Notes: a model not told the origin generated them from the letters alone. Shown: positions 27,001 through 40,700, counted from the first letter of the stretch. The stretch is 64,000 bases of DNA from Malurus cyaneus samueli (GCA_009741485.1 CM019218.1:51196806-51260805), one strand, 5' to 3'. A program made the numbers and translations.

Positions 27001-29734
27001 CTTGCTCCCATTCCAAAACTTGTGCTTTACTTTTGTCAAGTTCTGTAGACGCGAATCCCTTCTCTTTGCGCTCGCTGCCGTGAATTCCACGCTCCAGTTC
27101 CTGGAGTTAACCCCATTACCCACTGAGCCTGGTGCAGGTTTGCGTGCTAAAATAACACTTGTCTAAGGAAACGTATCCTGTTGAGGAACAGGAATGCTCC
27201 TGGCAGGACAGGCTGTTATGGCCAGGGGAGGGATTTCTGTGGCTGTTGAGAGAGTGTGTGTTGTGGTCCCAGCTGCTGACCCTGGCAGGTGCAGGGGTGG
27301 CTGTAGCCCTGCTGACCGCCGGCTGTACTCACTCTGCCATGTGCGAGCTCCGGAACGTGCCTGGAAAGCAAGAGGGTGGAGAAGCCCTCCTGAAAGCCCT
27401 GGAGTTCGCCCTGGGGTTGTCCTAGCCTTCGCAGTTGGCAAAACACGTGATTTGTTGGGCACTACATCGAGGCCGTGTTGCTGCCGGGGAAATGAGATTA
27501 ATTTCGCACAGCTTGGTGACAGCGGTGTCCTCTTCTCCCCTCTGCTCCTCCAGTTGTCAGCCTGTGCTGGTAGCAGGGCTTAAAGGTGGTTTGGTGTGGT
27601 CAGTTGAATATCCCATTTTGATCATGTAGAAAAACATAATATTTGGGGGACTGGGAGAATATTTGTTAATTTTGAGTGAAGCCTGTGAGGTGTTTGTTAA
27701 TGCTGGACACAAGCCCCAGCTCAGGATCTGCCTGGCCGTGGGGCACATGGGAGCGCAGAGCTCAGCTCCTGAGAACACACTCGTTTTAAACTGAAACTTT
27801 GAGACAGAAGGCAGATTGTACAGCAAAAGCCTTGCAGTCAGCCATCTTCTCCTCCAAGCTCCTGCAGCCTCTGCGGCAGCGTTCTTGCAGGCTGTGCTCT
27901 GATAAATGATGCTGGAGGGAAATGATGCATGCCGGGAGATTGTGCTTCAGTCACTGGCAAAACGATGTGATTATGCTAATGTTGATAGATAAGCATGTCA
28001 ATATTGAGGAAAGCCTGAAAATATGAGGGAAGCCTGTAAGGCAGTGCAGAGGCTGTGTCAGGAGCCAGCAGCTATGGATCGGCTCCTGGCAGCAGGAGGC
28101 TGCTGGGCCAGACCCTGGATTTAACATCTTGCCTGCTGTTCCCTGTGCTGGCTGCCAGCTTTCCGGGCCCCGGCTGTCACGAGGTGGGTAGCACTGGCTT
28201 TTTCTGGAAATCTGGAAGGTTCTCAGCTCATTTTCTACTCATGCTATGGCCCAGCTTCTCACAGGGCTGTGGTCCTTTTCATCTGCTAAATACTGCTGTG
28301 GAGACTCTTTCGAGGAATCGTGTTCTTATGGTGTAGCTGCTCTTGTTTTATTTATGGGTGGTGGTTGTTGTTTAAATCCACCATAGCCTCGAAGAACTTG
28401 GGAATCCCTCAGTCTCTGTTCTGCTAACAGGGAGTTAATTCTTTGCCTGATCCTGGCTGCTCAGTTTTGGCTTTGCAGAGCCCCATTATTCCTGTGAAAA
28501 AAACAGGAAAAACACCTCCATGAAGGTTTTGTGTAACGGGTTGTTCTAAGTCAGCACTGAGTGTAGGGAATGCCCAGATTTATCTTGGGGACAAACTCTT
28601 TTTCCCTTTTCCCGTAAAGCTGCTTGTTCCATGTGGTTGTCCAGGCAGCCTTAGATGTCTTGGTGTGTTTCCTGTCTCCTCCAGGCAGGGTTAGTGCTGC
28701 TCAGGTTTGTTTGGATTTGTTTGTTGTGTGCAGCTTTGAAGGTTCTTGCCATGAGGCCTCTGGTTTGAGCCCTGCTGCACACTTCAAACTTGGCTTATTT
28801 TTCTAAACTTTCTCTTTTGTGGGGGTTTGTGTGTGAGAGTTCAGCAGGGCCACCTCCTGCTTTGCCAGGCAGGGTTCTGTTGCTCATTTCCCTGCTTTGA
28901 AATGACATCATTGTCTTTGAAATCCTGGAAAACACAACTTGGCCATGTGATGTGTACCTGCAAGTGCTTTTCCAAAAAGTCTGCAAGACGTGGCTCCAAA
29001 ATCCAACTCCAAAATCCCTGGCAGGCCGAGAGTCTCAGTAGCTGTCCTAAACATAGTTGTCTGGCAAGAATAAAATGGAATGTCCAAGTGTTCTAGCCTG
29101 ATTTAAACAAATAAAATAAGTAAATTGTGCAGTATTTTTGGTGTCTATTTAGATGAATTAAGTACTTTAGAATATATTAAAATGCAAGTTATTATGTAAT
29201 AAAGAAGTTTAATGAGCCAAAAATCCAATTGTCCCTTAGGCTGGACCGGTGGAAGGTGGCAGGGGTGGAATGGAATGAACTTAAAGGCACCTTCCAACCA
29301 AACCATTCTGAGATTTGGATGATGACATACTCTGAATGCATTGGAGTACAGGCTGGTGTTGGGTTTTTCCCAGCGCTCCCCTCGTTTTGGAACTCAGCCC
29401 TTTGTCTTGGAGAGCTATTGGAGCAAATCCTGTTTGAAGTTGTTTAAAAGAATGACCTTGTAGGTTGTTTCCTGCCCATGCTTGATGGGATTTTCCTTTT
29501 AATTAACAGGAAATAGTCTGATTACATAAAAGTGTGAGAATGACAGGTTTTTCCTTCCCAGCGAGGGTTGTCATGTTAATTCTATTGCAGAAAATTCTCA
29601 ACTGCCAGAGCAGCTGAAGTTAATTTACTTTGCCTGAAACCATTGTTTGCACCCAAAAGTTCCTCCTGGTGTGTTGCTGAGGCATTGTCTGAGCCCGAGC
29701 AGGTTTCCTGGAGCAGTCTGTGTCCAGGGTTCTG
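21019..29734 (+). other. NUDT3: NUDT3 intron 1, redundant copy
   Basis: Intronic sequence duplicated at 31751-40552. No exon or RNA gene was recognised. It contains a CR1 tail near 29237-29325 and one 32-base stretch (about 22597-22628) missing from copy 2. Confidence 0.8.
29237..29325 (+). mobile_element. CR1 3' tail fragment (copy 1)
   Basis: The string GGAATGGAATGAACTTAAAG then CACCTTCCAACC.AAACCATTCTGAGAT resembles the 3' end of avian CR1 elements (TTTAAGGTCCCTTCCAACCCAAACCATTCT). It is duplicated at 40018-40105. Confidence 0.7.
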
Positions 29735-29759
29735 NNNNNNNNNNNNNNNNNNNNNNNNN
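29735..29759. other. Assembly gap (25 N)
   Basis: Exactly 25 unknown bases separate two contigs. The contigs overlap in content by about 11 kb, so the gap is not a real missing interval but a failed merge. Confidence 0.99.
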
Positions 29760-30159
29760 GGCACTGAGACAGCATTTTGGGAGTGACTAAAAACGGGTTC
29801 TAGTGAAGGAACTGTCCAGGTTTAGGAGGGTGTGCAGGTGAGTCCTGGAAATGAGGAGCCGTTTCCTGTCTACCCGAGGCGTGCTCATTCCCAGTGATAA
29901 GTGGGGCTGGGCTGTGACAGAGCTGTTCTGCAGATGAAAAATTCAGCTGTACTAGCCCGGGTCCCTCTGGGCAAAGCACAGCCCATGTGGGCGGGTCACG
30001 GCTGCTGCGCCGCAGCGGTGTCACCTGGGCTGTCACTTGTGGGGGACTGAGGGCGGAGTTGGTGGCAGCACCTGGGGGGGCGAGTGAGCAGTGGCCGCCG
30101 CCTGCCGCCAGGTGTCGCTCGGCAGCCGGTGACAGTGATCGGTAACGAGCCGGGGTGGC

Positions 30160-31040
30160 CGCTGTGTCACCAGCGGGGGAGCGGACACGGACAGGACCCG
30201 CGGTGTCACTCCAGGGGGATGGAGGCACACCCGGCTGACGCAGCGGGAAGGACACACCCCGCCGCGTCAGGGAGGGGATGGACACACACACGAATATGCC
30301 GCGGGATGCACCAGCCCCGCTGTCACCAGGGGGGAGGCCCAGCCCGCGTGTACCGAGGGGGATGGGCACAGCCCCTGTCACCGGAGGGGGCACCGCGCAG
30401 GTGTCACCGGTGGGGGATGGCACCAGCCGCGGTGTCACCGGAGGGGTGGGAGATGGGCACCAGCCCGCGGTGTCACCGGGGGGGGATGGACAGCCCGCGT
30501 GTCACCGGGGAGGCCGGTGGGCGGAGGTGGCACCAGCCCGCGTTCACCGGAGGGTGGGAGATGGCACCAGCCCGCGGTGTCACCGGAGGGGGGATGGCAC
30601 CAGCCCGCGGTCACCGGGGAGGGCACCAGCCCGCGGTGTCACCGGAGGGGGGGAGGACCAGCCCGCGGTGTCACCGGGGGGGGGGATGGGCACCAGCCCG
30701 CGGTGTCACCGGAGGGGGGGATGGGCACCAGCCCGCGGTGTCACCGGAGCGGGGGATGGGCACCAGCCCGCGGTGTCACCGGAGGGATGGGCACCGCCCG
30801 CGGGTCACCGGAGGGTGGGAATGGGCACCAGCCCGCGGTGTCACCGGAGGGGGGAGGCACCACCGCGGTGTCACCGGAGGGGAGTTGGCACCAGCCCGCG
30901 GTGTCACCGGAGGGTGGGATGGGCACCGCCCGCGGTGTCACGGAGGGTGTTGGCACCAGCCCGCGGTGTCACCGAGGGGGGTATGGCACCAGCCCGCGGT
31001 GTCACCGAGGGGATGGCACCAGCCCGCGGTGTACCGGAGC
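30160..31040. repeat. GC-rich 35-base minisatellite between RPS10 and NUDT3 (copy 2)
   Basis: Roughly two dozen tandem units of about 35 bases: CACCAGCCCGCGGTGTCACC then GGAGGGGGGGATGGG. Units vary mainly in G-run length and by short losses. The guanine runs and CpGs make it prone to polymerase slippage and read error. It is the array after which the NUDT3 promoter begins. Confidence 0.92.
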
Positions 31041-31651
31041 TGCGGCGTGGCCACCCGCGTCCGCGTTGCCCAGCGCCCCCGCCGCGGTGCATGGCGGCGT
31101 TGCCAGAGCGGGCGTGCCGGTCCCCGCGGAGCCGCGTCACAAGCGGAGCCACGTGCAGCGGCCGGCCCGGCCCTGCGCCCTTTGCGCCAATGCCCGCCGC
31201 CGCGCGCCGCTCTGGCGCCGCCCGCCGTATTCGCCGAACGCGTGTTGCGCGCCTGGCGCAGAGCGCGCGACCGGGCGCGGTGCGGTGGCGGCGCCGCCTG
31301 CGCGGGGGGAGCGATTCTGGAAGCAGCGCTGCGCCTTTGCGTACGGGCGCGCCGTGAGGCGCAGGGCACGCCGCCCCCCGACCGGCGCGCTACGCCGTTT
31401 GCGTAGCGAGCCCAAGAGGCGGCGCGGTCGTCGCGGCGGGCCAGAGCGCGGGCGGCGCGGCGGCGCGGCTGGGAGCGAGGGCAGGGGTGAGGCGGACGAA
31501 GGGCGCAGCCGCGTAGCGAGACCCACAAACGAGACCCAGAAGACTGTCGCGGGGCAGGCGGTCCCCGCGCCCCCCGTCCTTCGCCGTCCGGCGGGTCCCG
31601 CCCGCCCCCTCCGGCCCGCGCGTCCTCCGGTCCCCCGCCCCGCGAGCGGAG
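31041..31651 (+). promoter_or_regulatory. NUDT3: NUDT3 CpG promoter and 5'UTR (copy 2)
   Basis: CpG-dense region from the end of the minisatellite to the NUDT3 start codon. The YY1-like site of copy 1 reads CCAAGAGGCGGC here, having lost one T, most likely by error. GCGTAGCG blocks are shared with copy 1. Confidence 0.7.
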
Positions 31652-31750
31652 ATGATGAAGCTCAAGTCCAACCAGACGCGCACCTACGACGGGGACGGCT
31701 ACAAGAAGCGGGCGGCCTGCCTGTGTTTCCGCAGCGAGAGCGAGGAGGAG
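31652..31750 (+). CDS. NUDT3: NUDT3 exon 1 (coding)
   Basis: Thirty-three codons, from MMKLKSNQTRTYDGDGYKKR to the acidic FRSESEEE, ending in phase 0 at a GTAGGC donor. Copy 1 has GTAAGG at the donor, a better consensus, so the A may have been lost here. Confidence 0.95.
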
Positions 31751-34700
31751 GTAGGCGCGGGCCGGGGGCGAGGCCGGGCCCGGGACCCCCGAGCCGCCCG
31801 GGGTGGGGAGACTCCCTCCAAGCGGGGTTTTGTTTTTAATAGACAAAATTCAGCGTCGCTGGGAGAGTTGGCGCTTCCCACTTGGCTATTCCTCTCGGCT
31901 GGAGCAGGGGAGATGCCCGGTGGGCGGCGGGACAGGCTGAGGGGAGCGCGGTAGGGGGTTTGGCAGCCGAGGGGACCGACCACGCTGGCAGAACTTCAGT
32001 CCAGCACATCACATGAGATGGGAGAGGAAACCTGACCTTGGATTTATAAAAAGAAACTGGGATAAAAGGGGACTGATGGAGTGCCAGAAGTTGCTGTCCA
32101 GAGAGCTAGGGAGGAAGTGGGAATTAAAGGTGGATTGGTTGTTTTCAGAGCGACCGCGTTGCTAAGGGGCCGCATTGTCCGGGAAGTTACAAAGAGAAAC
32201 TTCGCTGCGATGTGCGATTTTACACGAGTTCTTTATTGACACCGCCTGAGGGTGGGCTCGGGGTGCTCAGAGCAGCAAGGCTGCGGGTCTCCCTTCTGCT
32301 GCTGCTGCTGGAGCCAGGCGTACACACTCCACTGCGTTTGCTGTGCCCGAGTGGCTGTGCTAAAGTCTTTGTTCTCCTGATTATCATATTTGTAGCTACA
32401 GGAAATCGGAAGGGAATGCAGACAGTTCACTGGAGGAAAGGCAATTAGCATACATCCAGTTATTATTTAACGTGAAGGAGGCTTGCACAAGCCCTTTGTA
32501 GCTGTGCTGGCGTGATGAGGAGTGTCAGCGTTTCAGCAGAAATGGTCTGAAATGACAACAGCGTGTTTGGTGCAGCGCTCGGTGTAGCTGGTCCTTCCAG
32601 GAAATTTATGGACTGACCGTGAAAAAGAGCATCATTCTTTTGTGTGATGGTGCTGGGGGTGCTCAGCACGGTGGGTGAGGTGATTGGAGTGCCCTGATGC
32701 CATTTTACACAATTAGTGGGGTAGTTTGCAAGCTTTTTTCAAGAGGTGGAGGCTTGGCCATGTGTGATTGCTGTGTGGTGGAGGGTAGAAAAGTTCTTTT
32801 AAAGGGTGCCTGAGGCAATCAGCATGTGACTGGTTGTGAGTTTTATTTTAAAATAAAACCAGACACCTCAGTCTGCAGCTTTGTACAGCTCCAGATGATC
32901 CCTCCAGCCCTTGGGAGCTGGTGACAGAGCCCTCATGATGCTGGGCACACCGAGGTGTGTTAATGACAGGTGTCAGAGCCCTCACTGTGCTGGGACACCA
33001 GGCTGTGTGGCAGTGTCACAGTGCTGACCCAAGAGGTTGAAGGAGGAAAGTGAACTCGTTCCAGAGGCACGCTGGTGTGGGATGGATGCTTCCAGCAGGC
33101 TCAGCTGTCAGGTTGGTGTGAGGCTGAGATTTAAAACCATTTTGTGTCAGTCGTGTCTCTGTTACGGTCTCCACCTCTAGTGGATAGAATTTAAACTTGT
33201 TCAGGCTCTAGTTTCTAGATGAGACCTGGACTAGAACAATCTGTTTCTGCTTTCAGGCAGGATTTGAGGGAGCTGGCTCCCTGTGCTGGTTCATTCCCAG
33301 TGGTCTGTAAGCTCTGGGAAGGTTTTTTTTTGTCCTTGCAGTCGCTGTTGGTGGCCTCGTCCCTGAGCTCACAGTGACAGCTGGCAGTGGCTGTGCTGCC
33401 CTGGGACATCTTGGGCAGGGAGCACTGGTTCCGGTGGAAGTGCTGCAGGCCAGATTGGGGTGGGTTTCCTCGGGATGTGCTGTGTGTGTGCTGCTGGTGA
33501 GGATGGACAGAGGAGGGAGGCAGGAAAGGATGGTTCTGATCTCAGAGCCTTGGAAGTGCTGTGTGTGGTACCTGTGAGCTGAACCCTGAGCTGAAAGTGC
33601 ATCCTCTGTTCCCACCTGTTACACCCCTGCTGTGGAAGCTGCCCAGGAAGGGGACTTGTCAGAAATACATCTGGGAAAGTTCTTACCCAATGTCACCTGA
33701 TTAACCCTGCCAGGATGGACTCTGTGCCCAGATCCCATACTTGGCCTTGGTCAAAAGGCTGGGGAGCCACTGAAATTAAACTTGTGCCAATGAGTAAAAT
33801 CGATCCTACCTTATTATTTTTTCTTTCTAATTATTTATTGGGTTAATCCTCATTTCTTGGCTTTTAAATAAACTTTGAGAGAAGTTGACTTGTGTCCACT
33901 CACTGCTCCTTGCACCTTTTTGATAGCAAGCAAGATGTTACCTGTACACATTTAAGTGCAGAGTTTACCATGGCTGTGAAAGATTTCTTGGTTTGCTCTT
34001 GGATAGTAATACTTTTTAATGTTACTGATGTATTTTATTATTGATTGCTTCTATTTAAATGGAAATTCAGATCTATTTAAAAGGTCTCTCCAGGGAGGGG
34101 AGAAAGAGCCAGAGCCAAAGTATGTACATTAAAGATCTATTAAAAGCTTAGTGTTTGAAAAGAAGAGAAGAAAAGAAGTGTGTTTTGATAAATAAATTAA
34201 ACTTTCTACATTAAAGTAGGATTTTTTCCCTAGGACTGGCTGTTTCTCATTACTGTTTCTTTTAAGCACTTAAGAAATAGTAGAACTTTGCTCTTCCCTT
34301 TCTTCTTAATTTCCTGCTATGAATTCAGAAAACCCATTTTTTTCTGGCTTTAACCCTTCATGAGTTCTTGAAATAAAAAAGTTTGTCAATGAACAAGAAG
34401 AAAGGAGAGAATTCTGTTTACACTTACAGAAGAGGCTATTTTCTTCTCTTTAGGTGTTTCCCCCTGACTTTTTAGGTCAGTGATTCATTTTTCTTTGAAA
34501 TCTTAGCAGTCCCTGGAGATTGATAAAACACCATGTCCTTGGTTTGGTGGTACATTTGCAAATAAAGAGTCTTAACAGAAAAATACTTTGTTCTTTCTAA
34601 GTTTTTAAGTGATTTATTTTTTCCTTATGCTGCTGGAGGTCGCACATTGTCTCTGCATTGCATTTGGAAGCCACTACTTTTGGGCATGAAAGAAGCTCTG

Positions 34701-37700
34701 GAACGTTTTTGGAATACCAGGCATTGGCTGAAAAGATGCCTTTGTTACATATTCCTTTAAAAAGTGGCACAGGGAAAATTAATTTCCACATGAATTTCAA
34801 ATGGAGGAAAAAAACCCACATTTTTGGGGTATTGTGGAAACCCCCCGAATTGTGTGTGGTTTCACAAACCACGATCCACCTCTTTGGGTAGCAGAGAGAG
34901 CCGGGGCAGCAATGGGATTCATTCAAAGAGAGGGAACAGAGTTCAACTTTGCTATTCCCATCTTTTCCCCATGCTATTCCCATCCCATGGAGTGAATTCC
35001 CAGGATACTTGCAGAAATGTGGGAGGAAAGTGCAGAGGGAGAGCTCCCAAGTCCTGTGGTACCTGTGGAATCACTCAGTGTGTTCATTGCTTGGGATGTC
35101 CTTGCCCTTCAGCGTTGCCGTCAGGGTGTTTTTTTTACATAACACCCTTATTTTTTTTGTGTGGACCGGCTTTTTCCATGAGGAAACATCCCAGAAAATG
35201 CCCCTCAGCAGCTGGAGCCCTGCTTCGGGTGGCTTTTACAGGAATAAAGAGGCACCGTTGGGCTGTGGGTCCGCGCTGGGGCAGCGGCGGGTTTGAACAT
35301 GCCCACATTGTGCCTGTGAAAGGACGAGTTGCTCGTTAACCACGGGCGTTTTTAAAGACTTTTTTTTGGAGGAAATGCCTCGGGAAGAATCTTTTCTGAG
35401 CGGTGAATGAGGCCTGAATGGAGCTGGGAGAAGAGAGGCTTCACCCAGGGGCCGGTGCCCTGGCACGCGTCGAGCCCTTCGGTCACGGGAGAGCTGGGCC
35501 GGGTGGCCCCTGGGAAAACTATTGGAATGCAAACGAACCTTTTTTCTTTTCCTTCTGGCCTCTCCTGGGCCGGTTTTACTCCAGCTGTGATGTAACACAG
35601 CAGAGCTGGGATTGGAACCCGCCGAATGTGGTGGGGATCACGCGGTGCTCCTGGGCTGTCCCCTGTGCCCTGGCTCCAGTGTAAACCAATTACAGCTAAA
35701 ACCACCCTGAGAGCTTCGCTGTTGGGATGTAAGTGAGCCCGGCATCATATGATCATCCTGCTGTCCGTGGAATATAGTCCCTGAATCGCTGTTCTCATGG
35801 CTGGGTTTGGCTGTGTGTTCCCATCAGCTGCATAAAAAGCGTTATGGTTGAAACCAAGTGAAGTTCTCCTTGTCTGTTGCTAACCTGTTACCTCATCTCC
35901 AGGGGGATGAGGAATGGTGGAAGTGGATCCTTTGCCTGTGTTTCTCTTGGCCCTCTCAGCTCTGCAGATTGTGTAGAATCTGTAGATTGTGCTCTCCAAG
36001 AGCAGGAGCATGGATAAACCTCTGGAAAGCAAAACCTAGCTTTCATCTTAAACAGCGTTTCTCCTTCCCAGGAAAGCAGCTGTCACTAAACAGTTTTACA
36101 AGCAATTCTATGGTCTCTTGTACTTTCCCAAACAACAAAAGAATGAAAATTGTTACAATTTTCACTTCATTTACTGGAAGCTCAGCGAGCTGTTATGAAA
36201 CCGAAGAATTGAGTCAGTTTTGTTCTGTTGCAAGTCAGGGAAAAGTGATGAATATGGAAAGAGGGTGTGTTCCACCCTTGGTGTGTGGAGAAGGTCTCAA
36301 TGGTGGTGGCTGTGTCTGTTCTTTGCACAATACTGCTTTGGAATCTCTTCCACGTCAGATCTATTTATTACTTGACCAGGGGCTGTTTTTTTCCTGCCTT
36401 TTTCTCCTCACTCTGTGTGTTCTGTATCTCTTCCTTTTTTAAAGAAACTCGTGCCCAGTTCCCTGACTTGGTTCATCTCAGCACCCTTCAGACAAACTCC
36501 TGCCTTGAGGAGACAGGTACAAGCATTTGGGGCTGCACCCAGCAGGGACTGCTGCTACACAACCCCATCTTTCCATGGATGGTCTCTCGTGGTCTGGAAA
36601 AACAACTCTTTCTCTTCACTCAAAAAAAAAAACCAAACAAAAAAACACCAATATCCTCAGCGTTTTTTTAAATAAGGAGAATTCCTGGTTTTTTTTTTGG
36701 ATACAGCAAAATTAACAAACTCAATTCTACCTTACAAATAGCAGACTTCCATGTGGGAATGCTGTAGGTGACATCGTGTGGTTGGGAAGCAGGGCCTCTG
36801 TTTCTTTAAACACTGCTTCTTTTTCAGTCCAGCTGAGGGACTGAGCGCACAGACTAGTCAAGGATCTTTCAAATTTTGTGTGTATTTGTTTCAGAATTCC
36901 TGCCTGTGCCACTGAATATTGCACACTGACTCTTTGTTCTCAGAAATTTCACATTAACCTGTGAAATTTGGAGGGATATGATTGCCTGCTGGTAGATTTT
37001 TGACAGATGTTTCAGGGGTTAATTTTCCTTGTGCAAATTACATATATGGCTGTTGTGTGTAGAATTCGCTATTTATATTTGAGCAGCTTCCCAAGAGTTT
37101 GTGTGTGCTGTATTTCACGAGTAGGGTGGTTAATCAGAACAGCGTGTGGAGCTGCTGACAACCAGAGTCATTTGGGCTCTGTAAAAAGCCCAAATACCCC
37201 TTCATTTCTTTTTTCCCTCCTTATTCAAAAAGGCACTTTACAAGCTAACATTCCTGCTGGAAAAGGTGCGCCTAGACAAGTTGTGTAAGCACTAAGTGGT
37301 CACCAAACTGGTTTTGACAGGCAGAAATAGGTTCTGGGGTTTGGGGTCTCTCTCTGGGAGTGCCCCTTATCAGCACTCGGCTTCTGAAAACAGCAGCCAC
37401 TGCTGCAGGCGGTTCAGCTGCTCCCAAAGCATGGGAAGGCATGTTGCAGATAATTTTTGTGGTTATCTAAACCACGATTTCACTAGAGGGGGAGGACTTG
37501 GGGTTGTGTTCCTCCCTGGTAGGAGCAGGCAGTGGCTCTGAAGTTGCAGGAGTGCTGCAGTAGCACTAACAGGACCCGTGGTGTTCTGGAGCCAGAGCAG
37601 CAGCGCGGTACGTGGTGATTTATTATTGTTATTCTAACCAGCAGCCTAAAAACCAACAGAATCTTCTGTATTTTTTCCTCTCTGGTTATAGGACTGTAGG

Positions 37701-40700
37701 TGCGATCCAAGCACTTGAAATGACTTGAACTTCTTCCAGTTCACCTCTTGCTCCCATTCCAAAACTTGTGCTTTACTTTTGTCAAGTTCTGTAGCGCGAA
37801 TCCCTTCCTCTTTGCGCTCGCTGCCGTGAATTTCCCACCTCCAGTTCCTGGAGTTAAACCCCATTATCCCACTGAGCCTGGTGCAGGTTTGCGTGCTAAA
37901 ATAACACTTGTCTAAGGAAACGTATCCTGTTGAGGAACAGGAATGCTCCTGGCAGGACAGGCTGTTATGGCCAGGGGAGGGATTTCTGTGGCTGTTGAGA
38001 GAGTGTGTGTTGTGGTCCCAGCTGCTGACCCTGGCAGGTGCAGGGGTGGCTGTAGCCCTGCTGACCGCCGGCTGTACTCACTCCTGCCATGTGCGAGCTC
38101 CAGAACGTGCCTGGAATAGCAAGAGGGTGGGAGAAGCCCTCCTGAAAGCCCTGGAGTTCGCCCTGGGGTTGTCCTGCCTTCGCAGTTTGGCAAAACACGT
38201 GATTTGTTGGGCACTCATCGAGGCCGTGTTGCTGCCGGGGAAATGAGATTAATTTCGCACAGCTTTGGTGACAGCGGTGTCCCTCTTCTCCCCTCTGCTC
38301 CTCCAGTTGTCAGCCTGTGCTGGTAGCAGGGCTTAAAGGTGGTTTGGTGTGGTCAGTTGAATATCCCATTTTGATCATGTAGAAAAACATAATATTTGGG
38401 GGCTGGGAGAATATTTGTTAATTTTGAGTGAAGCCTGTGAGGTGTTTGTTAATGCTGGACACAGCCCCAGCTCCAGGATCTGCCTGGCCGTGGGGCACAT
38501 GGGAGCGCAGAGCTCAGCTCCTGAGAACACACTCGTTTTAAACTGAAACTTTGAGACAAAGGCAGATTGTACAGCAAAAGCCTTGCTGTCAGCCATCTTC
38601 TCCTCCCAGCTCCTGCAGCCTCTGCGGCAGCGTTTCCTTGCAGGCTGTGCTCTGATAAATGATGCTGGAGTGGGAAATAAGTTGCAATGCCGGGAGGATT
38701 GTGCTTCAGTCACTGTGCAAACGATGTGATTTATGGCTTAATGTTGATAGAAAGCATGTCAATATTGAGGGAAAGCCTGAAAATATTGAGGGGAAGCCTG
38801 TAAGGCAGTGCAGAGGCTGTGTCAGGAGCCAGCAGCTATGGATTGGCTCCTGGCAGCAGGAGGCTGCTGGGCCAGACCCTGGATTTAACATCTTGCCTGC
38901 TGTTCCCTGTGCTGGCTGCCAGCTTTCCGGGCCCCGGCTGTCACGGGTGGGTAGCACTGGCTTTTTCTGGAAATCTGGAAGGTTCTCAGCTCATTTTCTA
39001 CTCATGCTATGGCCCAGCTTCTCACAGGGCTGTGGTCCTTTTCATCTGCTAAATACTGCTGTGGAGACTCTTTCGAGGAATCGAGGAATCGTGTTCCTTA
39101 TGGTGTAGCTGCTCTTGTTTTATTTATGGGTGGTGGTTGTTGTTTAAATCCACCATAGCCTCGAAGAACTTGGGAATCCCTCAGTCTCTGTTCTGCTAAC
39201 AGGGAGTTAATTCTTTGCCTGATCCTGGTTGCTCAGTTTTGGCTTTGCAGAGCCCCATTATTCCTGTGAAAAAAACAGGAAAAACACCTCCATGAAGATT
39301 TTTGTGTAACTGGGTTGTTCTAAAGACAGCACTGAGTATAGGGAATGCCCAGATTTATCTTGGGGACAAACTTTTTCCCTTTTCCCATAGAGCTGCTTGT
39401 TCCGTGTGGTTGTCCAGGCAGCCTTAGATGTCTTGGTGTTTCCTGTCTCCTCCAGGCAGGGTTAGTGCTGCTCAGGTTTGTTTGGATTTGTTTGTTGTGT
39501 GCAGCTTTGAAGGTTCTTGCCATGAGGCTCTGGTTTGAGCCCCTGCTGCACACTTCAAACTTGGCTTATTTTTCTAAACTTTCTCTTTTGTGGGGGATTG
39601 TGTGTGAGAGTTTCAGCAGGGCCACCTCCTGCCTTGCCAGGGAGGGTTCTGTTGCTCATTTCCCTGCTTTGAAATGACATCATTGTCTTTGAAATCCTGG
39701 AAAACACAACTTGGCCATGTGATGTGTTACCTGCAAGTGCTTTTCCAAAAAGTCTGCAAGACGTGGCTCCAAAATCCAACTCCAAAATCCCTGGCAGGCC
39801 GAGAGTCTCAGTAGCTGTCCTAAACATAGTTGTCTGGCAAGAATAAAATGGAAATGTCCAAGTGTTCTAGCCTGATTTAAACAAATAAAATAAGTAAATT
39901 GTGCAGTATTTTTGGTGTCTATTTAGATTGAATTAAGTACTTTAGAATATATTAAAATGCAAGTTATTTATGTAATAAAGAAGTTAATGAGCCAAAAATC
40001 CAATTGTCCCTTAGGCTGGACCGGTGGAAGGTGGCAGGGGGTGGAATGGAATGAGCTTTAAGGCACCTTCCAACCCAAACCATTCTGAGATTTGGATGAT
40101 GACAACTTTTGATCACTCTGAGTGCATTGTGTGTATTGGAATACAGGACTGGTGTTAGAAGTGGGTTTTTTTCTAACACAGCAGCGTCTCCCCCTCGTTT
40201 GGAACTCAGCCCCTTTGTCTTGGGAGAGCTCATTGGTAGCAATATCCTGTTTGAAGTTGTTTTAAAAGAATGACCTTGTAGGGCTTGTTTCCTGCTCTCT
40301 CTTGATGGGATTTCCTTTTTATTAAACAGGAAATAGTCTGATTACATAAAAGTGTGAGAATGACAGGTTTTTCCTTCCCAGCGAGGGTTGTTCATGTTAA
40401 TTCTATTCAGAAAATTCTCAACTGCCAGAGCAGCTGAAGTTAATTTACTTTGCCTGAAACTATTGTTTGCACCCAAAAGTTCCTCCTGGTGTGTTGCTGA
40501 GGCATTGTCTGAGCCCGAGCAGGTTTCCTGGAGCAGTCTGTCCAGGGTTCTGTAGCAGATCCTTGTTCTCACGCCTGGAAGGTGGCAGGAGTTCAGGGGT
40601 GCAAGGTGTTCTGTGCTGAATTTCAAAGATCTGGTTCTACAGCTTTTTCTAATATTTTTCCTCTTTTTTTCCCCCTTGGGCTAGAGCTCTGGATTGCAGG

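Larger units (their letters stand above)
29770..40552 (+). repeat. Direct duplicate, copy 2 (NUDT3 promoter, exon 1, intron 1)
   Basis: Same content as 17904-29734 without the RARA-bearing insert. Its left end (29770-30300) has single-base losses relative to copy 1 (for example GAAATGAGG for GAGGAATGAGG), while its right part is cleaner and continues into unique NUDT3 intron. Low quality at the inner end of each contig is the expected pattern for contig termini. Confidence 0.95.

Noticed and set aside
24000..28000. Open frames shared between the two NUDT3 intron 1 copies
   Set aside because: Sharing reflects the duplicated contig, not conservation. Frames shift between copies because of single-base differences.
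30084..31846. Open frames of 300-440 codons over the RPS10-NUDT3 minisatellite
   Set aside because: These are products of the tandem repeat and GC-rich promoter; the sequences are repetitive and frame-ambiguous.
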